From Chlorophyllum brunneum (Eukaryota; Basidiomycota; Agaricomycetes; Agaricales; Agaricaceae): a DNA stretch of 64,000 bases. Positions within the stretch are counted from its first letter, which is position 1, and each line of letters starts with the position of its first letter. Positions 21,401 through 32,150 of the stretch are shown here, piece by piece. The stretch covers positions 2,108,001-2,172,000 of the forward strand of contig OY756139.1 of assembly GCA_963576785.1 (NCBI GenBank), in the 5' to 3' direction. The notes below the pieces were generated by a model. That model searched no databases, had not been told where the DNA came from, and saw only the letters and a program-made list of their open reading frames with translations. Made by a program: the position numbers and the translations under genes.

Positions 21401-24400
21401 TCCAACCAGTCCTGGATGTCTATATTGAGCAGCATTTTACCTGTGCTGCTGCTGCTTCCCATATGATCCACTCCATGAATCGACTCTTCGTAAATCCGAC
21501 ATCGGAAGAGACGGCATCCAACCTACGAGCGGCACTCAAGGTGTGGCATTACATTTTCAAGTTCATTGCCCGCTCTCGCGAACTGCAGAAAGCTAAAGAA
21601 ATTGGAATGGGAGGAGGTGCTACAGCCGAGCACCTGGAAGCCACCTTCAAGCGGGAATTGCGCGCTCACCTTTCTGAAGTGACGCGGATGGTATCCATAT
21701 CATCTCCGGCCATCATAGGTACCCAGACCATCGCTCTCCAGCACTTTACATCTATCCTCCCTGAGTTAGAGAAAATGTGCGACATCATTGACCTCGTCTC
21801 GATCACCACAACCTTTGCGAACGCGATTACCGCCAATAAAGGCAAAATCGTCATCTGGAAGCTTATCATGTATCTCCACATGGTAAAAGGCTTTTTATTT
21901 GACAATGTCCAAGCCCGGCCCCTGTTAGTCGAGGCTATTGTTATCTGGATCAAACCTTATTTCGGTCGTTACGATGAATACGTTCATACTAGCTCCAATG
22001 ATTCCGACGCGGCTCGAGATACCACTCGCCAGACTTGGCTGGAGAGCACACGACTTTGTGTTACCATTATCGCAGTCATGCTCGATAAATTACAGCAAAA
22101 CCTGGTCAATCCGGATATACGAGCGGACGGCCGTGCATATCGTCAAGAGCAAGAAAACGTCGAGTGTCTACTACCTTTACTTCCACGGTTTGTCGTTCCA
22201 TTTCATTATTTCTGCCGATGTCTTATCCACTCCATTAGACTGCTTGATTCTTATAGGGAGCTTCAGGCGCCTACCTCTCGCAAGGTCATGGAGCATACGC
22301 GTCCACAGCCTAGCTTCAAGTCTTTAATCCCAGTGACCTTCCCAGAATCCTACCCATTCTCTCTCTTAGCATCTCTACCAGAGATACCACGATCAGCTGG
22401 CGTCACAACCAGCGTCCCAAAAGATGCTGACAATGTATTCAATCCGGCACTGGGAGAGACTGCTGTTGTGTTCCTCGTCCTCGTATTGGCTTTGCCAGTG
22501 AAAGACATTCTCAACTTCTTAGAATCCAGTCTTGTGATTGAAGGTCGTGAACGATTTGTCTCGCTATTGTCTCAGCTTTTTAAAGTTGCCATCTCGATTC
22601 TTGATAGCGAGGCATTCCCAAGGACGTGGCTGAATATCAATATACTCGCGCACAAGGTTCTGATCAAGATGATGGAACCCGTGGCTACGATTCTCGAGAA
22701 GGAATTTATTCCTCCTCAGGAACGGGAATCAGACTTTGACTCAAATTTGTGGAGGGAGTGCTTCTACATGCTCTTGCGACTACTCTCGTCTGATCAGCTT
22801 GTAATTGAAGAGTTCAGCCCACAGGTTCGTTCATATAATAAACTCCGATTTGATACGGGCGCTTATATGCACCCTTCTCAGAAACGACGAGCGGTTTGGA
22901 GACTCGCCGGAGACATTCGAGGGGATGGAGCTGCAATCCTACTCAATCTGTGGCAGGGTTTGGGATCATCAGAATTGGGTACGGGCCCAGAGCCTCCAAT
23001 CCGATATGGAGTAAGTCGACTTCCCGAAGTGATAGGAATGGCAGTACTAACCTCTTCGTGACAGGGATATCAAAGTTACCTGCATTCACTAGTGGGGCAC
23101 GTAGTAAACCTTTGCTTGAGTCACCATGACCAGCTACGCAACAACGCCGTACAAATGCTCTTCAGCATGATAGTCACTGAATATCATCAATCCGAGCATT
23201 TTGACGGAATTGAGAATGAACTGGTCACAAGACTAGATTCGCTATTCATGTCGGACAGCAAGGGGGATGATATATCACGAGCATTTTTCATCAGTCATTT
23301 GCGCCACCTCTTCACAATTTCCGATGTAGATGAACAGCTTCGCGATCGAGTGTCCGGTTTCCTGGATTCGGTTGATCTCTTTTTAGAACTACTGTTGAGT
23401 GTTCGAGATCTCCCCGAGGGAGAGGAATTCCAGGATGATCGAGTCATGGCAACGGTAAAGTAATCTATTATCCACAGCACATAGCATACGCTTATTGTTC
23501 ATTTAGCTAAGACTCATGAACTTCATACGACGGATCGGAAGGGATGAGATTTATATCAAATACGTCCATCAATTAGTCAATGTAAGGCTTGTGCTCCATT
23601 GGCTTGTACATGGCAATTTATATCCTGGTTTCAGATGCATCTCCAATCTCAAAATTATGTTGAGGCTGCCCTTACCCTGAAGCTTCATTCTGACCTGCAT
23701 GAGTGGGACTTGAATTCATTTGTTGGCCCAATGGAAGATCTCGGGTTGCCACAACAATCTCACTTCCACAGAAAGGAGACTTTGTGTCTCTTAATCCTCG
23801 ACTATCTCGGTGATTATTCTATCGCCTGGTGAATCACTCATACTCACCCTGTGTACAGGGCAGGGTAAAGCATGGGAGACTGCAATTGAAATCTGCAAAG
23901 AACTAGCCTTCCAGCATGCTGAAGTCACCTTCAACTAGTACGTTCATACCACGAACTTCCTGACCCTTCCCACTAATCTCAGATAGTGCCCGGCTCTCCG
24001 AGATCCTTAGGCACCAAGCGACGTTGCTTGAACACATAGTCACTGAACAGCGATACTACCCTGACTATTATCGCGTTACTTTCTACGGTAACTTCCCCGC
24101 TGCAATCCGAGATAACCGCTTCATTGTAAGCTTATATTAGTATTTATCCCGGATTCTACTAAGACACCCTAGTATCGAGGTTACGAATGGGAGAAATTTG
24201 GAGCCTTCTGCGAAAGGATGCTCAACAAACATCCGGGTGCCCAGTTGTTGAAGACTCCGGGGGATCCTCCAGTAGATATACGGTTTGGCAATGACCAGTA
24301 CATTCAGTGTGCTGCTGTCACACCGGAGCCCAACCGCACTTCGCCTATCTTCACCAATCCAGATGTGCCTCTAGCAGTGCGGACATACTATGAGCATAGG

Positions 24401-25541
24401 TTTGTTCTGCAAAATCTCACCTGCGTCTCATCTCACCTGGGTTGTCAGTGCGATCAACTTGTTCAGTTCATCGAGGCAAGTGAAAAAGGCCGCTAGAGAT
24501 GGCACCGAGGAGATCTGGCTTGAAAAGACGTACTTCACAACGGAAGAAACTTTTCCTACAGTCCTTCGGCGATCCGAAGTTACTGGGGTGGAGGTAGTCG
24601 AGATATCTCCCCTGGAGAATGCTCTAAACGAAGTAGAACAGAAGACCAAGGAGCTTTCATCCTTACACCAGAAATATCAAGCACTCGCAAAAACAGCTCA
24701 ACATGTTTCCACCAATGCCCTAGCCATGTCGCTGAACAGTGCAGTCGATGCGCCCCTCAACACGGGAATCGCGGCATATCGTCAAACGTTCTTCAACCCA
24801 GATTATCTTGCTCGCAATCCCGAAAGAGCCGAAACAGTAGAGAAACTAAAGATCGCCATTGATGAACAAGTGAGTCCCAGAGGATATCCCTTGAATGTTA
24901 GCTAACAGGGAAATTCGCAGGTCCGTGTCATCGACAGCTGTCTCAAGCTTCACGGACACCTTTGCCCTCCCGAATTTATCCCCTTCCACGAAACTCTCCA
25001 AAAATTTTTCAGACGAAACTTCCGAGACGAAATCAGACGGCTAGCGGTGGATGTCTCCGATTCTATATCCCCTATCCGCATACCACCACAGTTCCCTTCA
25101 GCACAAGGTATGCTGGTGGCAGACCCGAATCGCTTCATTATCCCTCCACTACAAGTTGGAGGCCCCATCATGACACCTCCGCCCCTGAGCCCGCAATCGC
25201 CCACAAGTACGAACAACCCAACACTCCCACCTCCCAGCAACAAACAACAGACACCACTTCAACGACACTTGGCACATCTCGCTCGACACGGTATCACTGG
25301 CGTTGCTTCAGCACCAGGCGACATGGTCGGCAGCGACTCTATGTCTGTAGATTCACCGCGCAACTCCTTTATCAACGTTGGGAACAGCAACAACGCGATC
25401 CAGAGTACATCCACAGCGCAGGTTTCAGGTACCTCAGTGGCACCTTCATACATGGGAAGTGTGGGTTCTTTTTCTCTCAGAGGTCGGCTCTCGCGATTTG
25501 GTAGCCTTACATTTGGTCGACGGAATGGTTCAACCACTTAA
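18424..25541 (+). CDS. DOCK-family guanine nucleotide exchange factor
   Basis: Large exchange factor for Rho-type GTPases (Rac/Cdc42), with the DOCK1-like order SH3, DHR-1, armadillo-like region, DHR-2. The N-terminal SH3 runs through VVSLEVGDEVYAFEKY, GPWYRG and VFIGIFPASHIF. It probably contains an in-frame intron of about 54 nt just after GPWYRG (near 18667-18720). DHR-1, the C2-like lipid-binding domain, includes RNELYIKLWCGDF and HTLVMYRAD. DHR-2 is pieced together from several exons: HLQSQNYVEAALTLKLHSDL, GKAWETAIEICKELA, YYPDYYRVTFYGNFP, FIYRGYEWEKFGAFCERML, then EIWLEKTYFTTEETFPTVLR and NPLENALNEVEQKTKEL-like. A low-complexity Pro/Ser tail ends the protein. The first exon is 4.6 kb and later introns are 50-80 nt. 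The likely role is polarised growth; the partner GTPase is not determinable here. Confidence 0.93.
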
Positions 25542-26206
25542 TATGTATCCTTACCTCCTGATACCACCTTGTTTTCCACTGTTATTTTTGTATAGATCCA
25601 AGCGGACTGATAGTATCTAGTCAATTGTACCTCTTATTCCTTACCTTCCAACCCCATTGTTCTCAGTACCGTTTAATTTATCTCCCGACCACTTTTTGCT
25701 CACCAGATGATTTACTTCAACAGGCGGAATGAACTGATTGGATATTCCCAAGTGTTCTTTTTTTTTTTTTTTTCTAAGCTCTAGAACGGAATTTTTCATT
25801 GACACCCAGAACCTAACTACTAGCATAGTACAGACAGAGTGAAACGATACACCCATAATCGAGTAAAACCCTCAGAGAGACGAAAAACAAAGGACAAGTG
25901 CAGAATTGTTCCTAGGGAAGAAAGATGACCGGTTGCAACAAGTTTACCTAAATATTTGAAAGGGATATTGATAAGCGATGACACAGCAGGAACAAGTGAG
26001 AACGAAAATGATGGGATGGCGAGAATTGATCGAGAAAAACTGAAAATAAAAAAAGGCTGATACAGTACAGTACAGGGCAGTTCAAAATATCGTTATCTTG
26101 GAGGTGAATGTCTTTCTACTACAAGGATCCCAAAGCGGCGGACAAGTGTGATACTGGAGAGGTGGGACAGATTGATGGAGCGGAAAATGATTAAAGACAG
26201 CGTTGA
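25542..26206. other. Convergent 3' region DOCK / Medusa-like, with T16 tract
   Basis: 665 bp holding the 3' ends of two converging genes. It has an uninterrupted run of 16 T at 25758-25773 and short A-rich stretches, as expected of 3' UTR and polyadenylation sequence. No exon or RNA gene is recognised. Confidence 0.55.
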
Positions 26207-27991
26207 TCAAACCTGGTACTGATCAGTCATGGGGCGTAATGCTTCATCTGAAATGCCATCGAAGGTGAAACTATCGTAAAGGCGGTAGTCATACGAGGCG
26301 GGCTCGTTTGAAAAGTTGTGACCAGAAGGATTGCTCGATTCAAGGGCATCATAGGTCGAAAGAATATTCAATGGGTCTAACCCAAGTTCGTTGGGCTTGA
26401 AATCCGTCGCCCAGGGAGCACATGCACTCTCGGTGGATTGAGATGCTTCCGTTGCATCCCCCGCAAGTAGCGGATATACCGAAGTCGCAGGTGAGGTGGT
26501 CACCGGGCTTTGGGCAGGAGAGGAAAACGTATCTGAGCCAGAGGAAGGCGAAATGAAGGGGAGATCATCGGGCAGTGATTCGTACTTGGTTGGAATAGGA
26601 ATTGGAAGAGTACTAGGCTCCTCTTTAGACGAAGCCACCTTCACAGGAGTGAGGTCGGTGGTTGGTGTCTCGATGGGGGGTGATTCGTCTGAATCTGGTG
26701 CGGAAGTGGTGTAAATTGACTGGACATCATGTCAGTTGAGTTAACGGATTATGGACAAACACGACTTACGTATTTGGAAAGAATCTTCTCCAAGGCCTGT
26801 CCAAGCAAATTCCAGTCAAAAACCTTGAGATCTTTCTCGATATTCCTGGGCTTAGGATCTGGGAACTCCATGATACGCTGGAAAAAATCGCCGAAACCGG
26901 ACTTGTGTTTGGAAACGGTAGTGGGTCGAAGGCCTTCAAGATTGCGCCGTATTCTATTCTTCTCCTCCACGGGAAACTCGCCATTGGTGAGCCGTTCAAG
27001 AAGGTAGATGACGTCGACAGAAGTGACGAAACAGGTGTCAGTCTCCTCGCGATAGATGCAGGAAATGACACTGTCGTTTTCGCAATACTCATCCTGTCGG
27101 ATAGGCTCACAAGAAACGATCAGTCGGCGACCGTCTTGTACCTTGGAGAACCGGACAAGTCGGCGACCGGCCTGAACTTCTGCTGGGGTCCAGCCGGTGC
27201 ATATGCTGGACAGCGGGGTCAAGAGTTGGAGAATAGGGGTCTGAGCATACAAACTCTCGTTGGAATCGCCGAGGGGGGCATTCTTTGTGCGCATCAAACT
27301 CTGTGACTTCATACGTCTGTGTAACCGCAGATTTTGCTGAGACGGGAGAGAGGTAGTCGGGGAAACAGGGGATTTGGAGAGGTGGCGCAAGACCGCAGAA
27401 CGCCGCCTAAGGGTAATGGGCTCAGGGAGGGAGGAAGGAATTTGAAGCCGGGGAGGTTGGCGGGTGGCAAGGTCGCGTTCTTTGAGCGACCCGGGGCCTG
27501 AAGCGACTTAATTGGTAAGGGCGGAATGGACCGATTGGAAAAGGCGACAGACCTGGTGACCAATACGAAAATTCTCCAAAGGTCACAGAGTCAAGGACCT
27601 CATTCTTATCATTGAGGGCCTGAACAGACAAGAGAACCTTGGCCGAAAACTGAGAGTCGTTGGCAGGAATGTTGGCATCTAGTTGCCAGCGGCCGTACGA
27701 GCAGTTGGGCAACTCGCGAACCTTGGTTGCGATAGCCTTCTGACCGACGACAAGACGGACGTAGAGAGTGTCAGCCACTTCTGGCTGGAAATGTATGCGC
27801 ACAGTGATGGGTACGCCGCGTTCGCCTTCCGAGGGCGTGTAGCCGAGGACGTGTATGATGGCGGAAGGAGAAATGACGACGTTGGAAGAGGTGGCAGGCT
27901 CGAGATGGATGGAGGAGAGAGAGGCGGGATCCGCTGTGGAAGGATAGGATATATTGTCGAGAAAGGCGGAATGGCGGGAGGCAGAGAGCAT
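26207..27991 (-). CDS. Medusa (MedA)-type developmental regulator, DUF7082
   Basis: Nuclear regulator related to Aspergillus MedA and Fusarium Ren1, which control conidiophore and hyphal differentiation. The conserved block reads GWTPAEVQAGRRLVRFSKVQ, ISCIYREETDTCFVTSVDVI, YLLERLTNGEF, EEKNRIRRNLEGLRPTTVSK, then FFQRIMEFPDPKPRNIEKDL and WNLLGQALEKILSKY. The pairing of the TSVD-x-IYLLE, EEKNRIRRNLEG and PKPRNIEKD motifs is diagnostic. A beta-rich N-terminal part (VLGYTPSEGERGVPITVRIH to FGEFSYW) resembles an immunoglobulin-like fold. The C-terminal tail is Ser/Pro/Thr-rich. Several short introns are required. Its role in a basidiomycete is inferred, not shown. Confidence 0.8.
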
Positions 27992-28631
27992 TGCGGGGGT
28001 AGAGGAGAATAAATAGGAAAGAAAGAGGAGAAGAAAGCGGGCGACGGCTTTTGGCCCCGCCTGTATTTATCTCTCCCACAATTATGTCAGCGCGACAATG
28101 ACGCACCACCTCCGTCGTCCACCCCGCCCGATCCCTCTCCTATCCCTTCCAGACACGGCCTCCCCTTCACTCCCCGCGCATATATCCTGCTGTGCGATTC
28201 CAACGCACCAGCCAGGCCACACCAGCCTGCCGCAAAAGCGACATCCGCCCCTGCTCGGCGAATCGGGGCTGGCCCAAAGTAGCGCCGAGGCTGAATAGCG
28301 CTGCAAAGGGCAATTCGCCCCTGCACCGCAGGACGACCTCCTCGCGGGTAATTCATCACCACCCCCAATGAAGCATCTTCGTCATCCTGACTCTCTTCCG
28401 ATTGCCTTTCCAAAATATACTCCCATCCCCGATTCATTCGGTTCCGGCGTCTTCCAGAAAGCACCCTTGATCCGTTCCAGCGAAGCCTCCATCGGCACAG
28501 CTTATCGATAAGCTGCAATCATATGTCTCCTCACATGCCTCGAGAATATTACATCATCAGCATTTACGAGACATATGGTATAATCAATACTGTCATACCG
28601 TCTTCTCCACCTTGGAATACGATCGACCGCC
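27992..28631. promoter_or_regulatory. Upstream region of the Medusa-like gene
   Basis: 640 bp between the Medusa-like start and the MED27 stop, both on the minus strand. The sequence is rich in CTCC/GGAG runs near 28090-28170. An open minus-strand frame of 143 codons (28087-28518) is Gly/Arg-rich and featureless, so I treat it as non-coding leader or promoter. Confidence 0.45.
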
Positions 28632-29737
28632 TCACTGATCCTGTTGACAAGTTGCGTGTCTGGGCTCCCAGTGGCCACCTTCGCCTCCCTCCTTCCACAA
28701 CCGCACAACAGGAGGGACATGTCCCTCCACAGACAAAACCCGGCCGCACCCAATACATTGGTCCACAAACAATTGTTCATATGAGCACAACAAACTCTAA
28801 AAGTTGGAATGGAGCCCAAGCATCAGATGGGAGCCATATACAGCAATGACAACTGACCATCAAGCTTTGAAATGTAATATTGGGGTGCGAATGCAGCACG
28901 CGTGCAAACTGCTGTGATAGACTTTGATACACCGTATATTCAGACTGTAGGTGCGGGGCTTTCTGTTCATCACCACAGGTGAGTTTCTCCGGCGTCCCGG
29001 TGCCGACCATCGCCACCCACCTTTTCTCGCGGAGCAAAAGCGGCCATATTCTCGATCACAACAATTCCACTGGAAGAGTATCCTATGGATATGTACACAG
29101 TCACCACATCCGGTATCATGAATCTGAGGAGCTTGGGCCGATCATCCTTGGGCTCATCCGCGGTCTTTCGCCATATGTGTAATTTCGTCTTGTTCTCTTG
29201 ATTATATTCTCTTACATAGTTGGATATGTCTGCGGCAGATAGCGCTGCCGCACTCTCGCCTGCGGACGGGAATGTGCTCGGCTCCCGCGGAGCCTTTGAT
29301 ATGTAAGGTTGGGGTGAAGCAGGCGAAGGTGGCCTTCTATGAGAAAATACAAAATCAATATATATAGTCATTCATTTTAGGGGGCAGATCGCCTCGATAA
29401 CAATGAACAATTGACATGTCTCGGGGCGGACCCACCTCCGCTTCCGGTTTTCCCTGCGAGGGTTCGAGTTGACTTCCGTCCCATCGGTACCAAGACTCTC
29501 TTGCGCACGATGCAGGGCCCCCTGCACAGGAGGAGACCGAAGGCTCTCTCCTATTTCTTTCAAGCGTTGGAACTCTGGCCGTGTCGATCCAATGAAAGTA
29601 TCATTGGATGTAGATGTCAGGAGTGAGTTGGGTATCTGCCTCAGGGCCTGAAGCTTGTTGTACAATTCGGTGAGGTCCTGAATCTGTTTCTGGAGGATTT
29701 GAAGATCCGACTGAATAGCAGAAGTTTCGGACTGCAT
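28632..29737 (-). CDS. MED27: Mediator complex subunit 27
   Basis: Tail-module subunit of the Mediator co-activator that links activators to RNA polymerase II. The N-terminus is a predicted coiled coil (MQSETSAIQSDLQILQKQI, then QDLTELYNKLQAL). After an intron come YVREYNQENKTKLHIWRKT and LLRFMIPDVVTVYISIGYS. Further exons give YTVYQSLSQQFARVLHSHPN and the diagnostic C-terminus: LFVDQCIGCGRVLS, then GHVPPVVRLW and WEPRHATCQ. This matches the family's C-x2-C ... LPP ... W/F ... H-x2-C ending, a likely zinc site. The end was found by shifting frame across the last intron, since the uninterrupted frames stop earlier. The start is at MQSETS, because the upstream frames belong to a separate gene. 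Confidence 0.8.
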
Positions 29738-29854
29738 GTTGAGTGGGTAGAGTAGAGGAGAACGGGAAGGAGGCGACGCGGAGGAGACGAATGATCTTGC
29801 CAAACAAAGGTATACAACGGTACAATTCCACCAAGAGTTCTGCAAACACGTACA

Positions 29855-30574
29855 TTACTGGTCTGACCATGTGCCTATTCCCAAAAGACCAGCCCACCCG
29901 GATGCCTTATCTGTGGCACAACGCCCCAAAAGAATGAAAACAACAAGGGGGGCAGTACCTGGTGAACTGACTCGAAAACAATACATGTCTGTCATATCTC
30001 GTAAGGTGTCTACGAGATCTTGGATTTGAGGACTCGGAGAGCCGTCGTGTAGAGTCGATGGTAGTGTGGATTTGAAAGACGACAACTCCACCGTGGACAC
30101 CTAGAAGCACTCAGACGACAAAGCAGGGGGGGCAAAGGAGAGACTCACATTGGCGCCTTGCTCGAGCCAGGATGATAGCTCAAGAATTGCGAGGACATTT
30201 TTCTCTTTCCCCGGACCATAATCTCCGTTCCCCAGCCAAAGTGCAACATCGCCAGTGTCATCGTTTTCGCTGCCTTGGCCAGCAAGAACACTAGAGCAGC
30301 TGAGCGACTCGGCTGCTTTGTTGGCTCGCATTGCCAAGCCATTGAGATATCTGAGCGTATCTGGTTCTGGTGCCTGCACCCCCTGCACGCGGGGAGGAAG
30401 GAGGAGGAGATGTTCTGGAAGAAAGGAGGAGAGGGAACCATCTTGGTCGAATGCACGCTGGATTTCAGTCAACGAGAGGACGGTGGATGCGATTGCATTT
30501 TTTATGGGAGACGGAAGAGGTGCTGCAATGTTGTCTGCCACCTGGATGGCGTCGTGTACGTGGATGAGATCCAT
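29855..30574 (-). CDS. Unrecognised protein, about 205-240 aa
   Basis: I do not recognise the family. The first exon opens MDLIHVHDAIQVADNIAAPL and is helical, with PSPIKNAIASTVLSLTEIQ. It continues with LPEHLLLLPPRVQGVQ and RYLNGLAMRANKAAESLS and ends near LAILELSSWLEQGAN. An intron ending CTTCTAG (near 30101) joins VSTVELSSFKSTLPSTLHDG and LVDTLRDMTDMYCFRVSSP. A further possible 48-nt intron (GTACTG...CCACAG) would add DKASGWAGLLGIGTWSDQ and a stop at 29855. Other acceptors there would shift the frame and lengthen the tail. No signal peptide or membrane helix is clear. It lies 117 bp upstream of MED27 on the same strand and is divergent from the LETM1-like gene. Confidence 0.5.
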
Positions 30575-30680
30575 GGGGGCAGCAGCGCGCGTGAGTTATC
30601 TTATCTGGGGTGTGACGGCCACGTGCAGACGTGACTCCCGAAAATTGGTGTTGTGGACGGCTCTCTCTCCCAGCGTCTGA
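30575..30680. promoter_or_regulatory. Short divergent promoter with one CACGTG box
   Basis: 106 bp between the start codons of the unrecognised gene and the LETM1-like gene. It contains CACGTG at 30620-30625, the same core as in the DBF4/ATG5 promoter. Confidence 0.4.
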
Positions 30681-32096
30681 ATGCTCCGCTCACTGGCACA
30701 CAGGTCTGTGCGCGACCTCTCGCCCTCTTCTCCGTCTCACGTCCTCTCCAGACGTCTAGCACGACCCCCAGCCCCCTTTTCCTACCACCCCCATCCCCCC
30801 AAACAGCTTCTCATCCACCCTCGCTTCCTCTCAACCCCAAGCCCCTCCACCGACCAACCCCCCTCCCAGAAACCCGCCGACCTCCCCCCCAGCGCCCTCC
30901 CACAACGCAAACCCAAGGTTGGTCTCAGACCAGGTCCCGTTAAGCCACCTCCGTCACGGTCCCCAACCCTTTCAGCCCACCACGTCCCGCTGTCTCCCAG
31001 CTCTCCTTCACACAAGCTCTCTTCATCGTCTTCAACACCGCCGCCTCTTAACGAAGTGAAGGAGACTGCCAAGCGCGACATCGAACAGGCAGAGGCTCAT
31101 GGCATCCTCATCCCACCCCCACCCGATGCAAACTGGTTTAGGCGCACAGTGCACAAGGGTATTCAACTTGCGGTGTGTAACTCATACTCCCGCTTTATTT
31201 GTCGCCGCGCTCATACGACCCGTAGAAATTTTATTTCCGGGGAGTCAAACTCATCTTGGTCCGCCGTCGGGAAATATCCGAAATTCGCGCCAGAATCAAG
31301 GCTGGCGGTAGTCCGTTGACGAGGGCAGAATTCAGGTTTATCCAAACCCAGAAGGATGATGTCAACAAGTATGTGACTTGGCTTTGTGTCCCATATACTC
31401 GTCCTTACCAGCTATCAGAGTCATCCCCTTCATAATCATTGCCATTCTTCTTGAAGAGGTCATTCCTCTCATTGCCATCTATGCACCTTCATTCCTTCCT
31501 TCTACCTGTATTCTCCCTTCACAACATGAGCGCATCCGGGAAAAGAAGTCCCAGAAAGCCTTAGGTTTCGGATTCAACCACTCCTCAGTGTTTGCTGAGC
31601 TCAAGAGCAAGGAAGAACCTGAGTCCTATCTCCCAATTGATGCCATCCGGTCCAAAGACGCACCGAATGTGATCTGCGGGTCCGTTTTCACCCCACTTAT
31701 TTGCATTCTACCTCATCATTAGCCCTTCAGACTCCTTGGCTTGCCCACTATTGGCTTCGATGCTCTACGGATACATAGGATAAAACGCCATCTAGATTTC
31801 TTGGCGGAAGATGATCGCTTGCTCCTACAAGACAAACCCCAACTGTCAGAGAGACAGTTGATTGAAGCCCTTGAAGAGCGTGGACTGTAAGCCCCGTTTA
31901 GTAAAATTCAGCCCTTTGCCCGCATTCTCAATATTTTGCTGTTAGTGTTGATCGACAAATTTCCCTCAAATCCAGGGAAGCCAAGCTACAGTGGTGGCTG
32001 AATAACATACAATCATCTGATCCCGCTAATGCCCTCGCTCGCCGCCTTTCCCTGATGGTCCGCCATTCGGCTGGGTTGCGCCCCCCGTACACTTAG
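30681..32096 (+). CDS. LETM1-like (LETM1 ribosome-binding domain) mitochondrial protein
   Basis: Inner-membrane mitochondrial protein of the LETM1/Mdm38/Ylh47 group, which take part in potassium/proton balance and mitoribosome binding. The N-terminal 120 residues are a Ser/Pro/Arg-rich presequence with low-complexity proline. After RTVHKGIQLA, an intron joins KFYFRGVKLILVRRREISEI, then GGSPLTRAEFRFIQTQKDDV. The next exon carries the membrane segment VIPFIIIAILLEEVIPLIAI and APSFLPSTCILP, the LETM1 hallmark. Later exons give RQLIEALEERGL, then LQWWLNNI near the end. Introns are about 50-70 nt. The protein lacks the EF-hand of animal LETM1, so the exact paralogue is unclear. Its stop is only 54 bp from the SKI3 stop. 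Confidence 0.85.
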
Positions 32097-32150
32097 ACAT
32101 AATGCACTGCACTTAATTATATACTCCATATAGCGTTCTCTTATCAGAAA

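Noticed and set aside
25758..25773. T16 tract as poly(A) tail of a retrotransposed copy
   Set aside because: No coding fragment, target-site duplication or element-like sequence next to it; ordinary 3' UTR tract.
26900..27310. 133-codon + strand frame within the Medusa-like gene
   Set aside because: Shadow of the conserved DUF7082 coding frame on the other strand.
28087..28518. 143-codon minus-strand frame upstream of the Medusa-like gene
   Set aside because: Low-complexity Gly/Arg composition without domain or splice partners; more likely promoter or leader.
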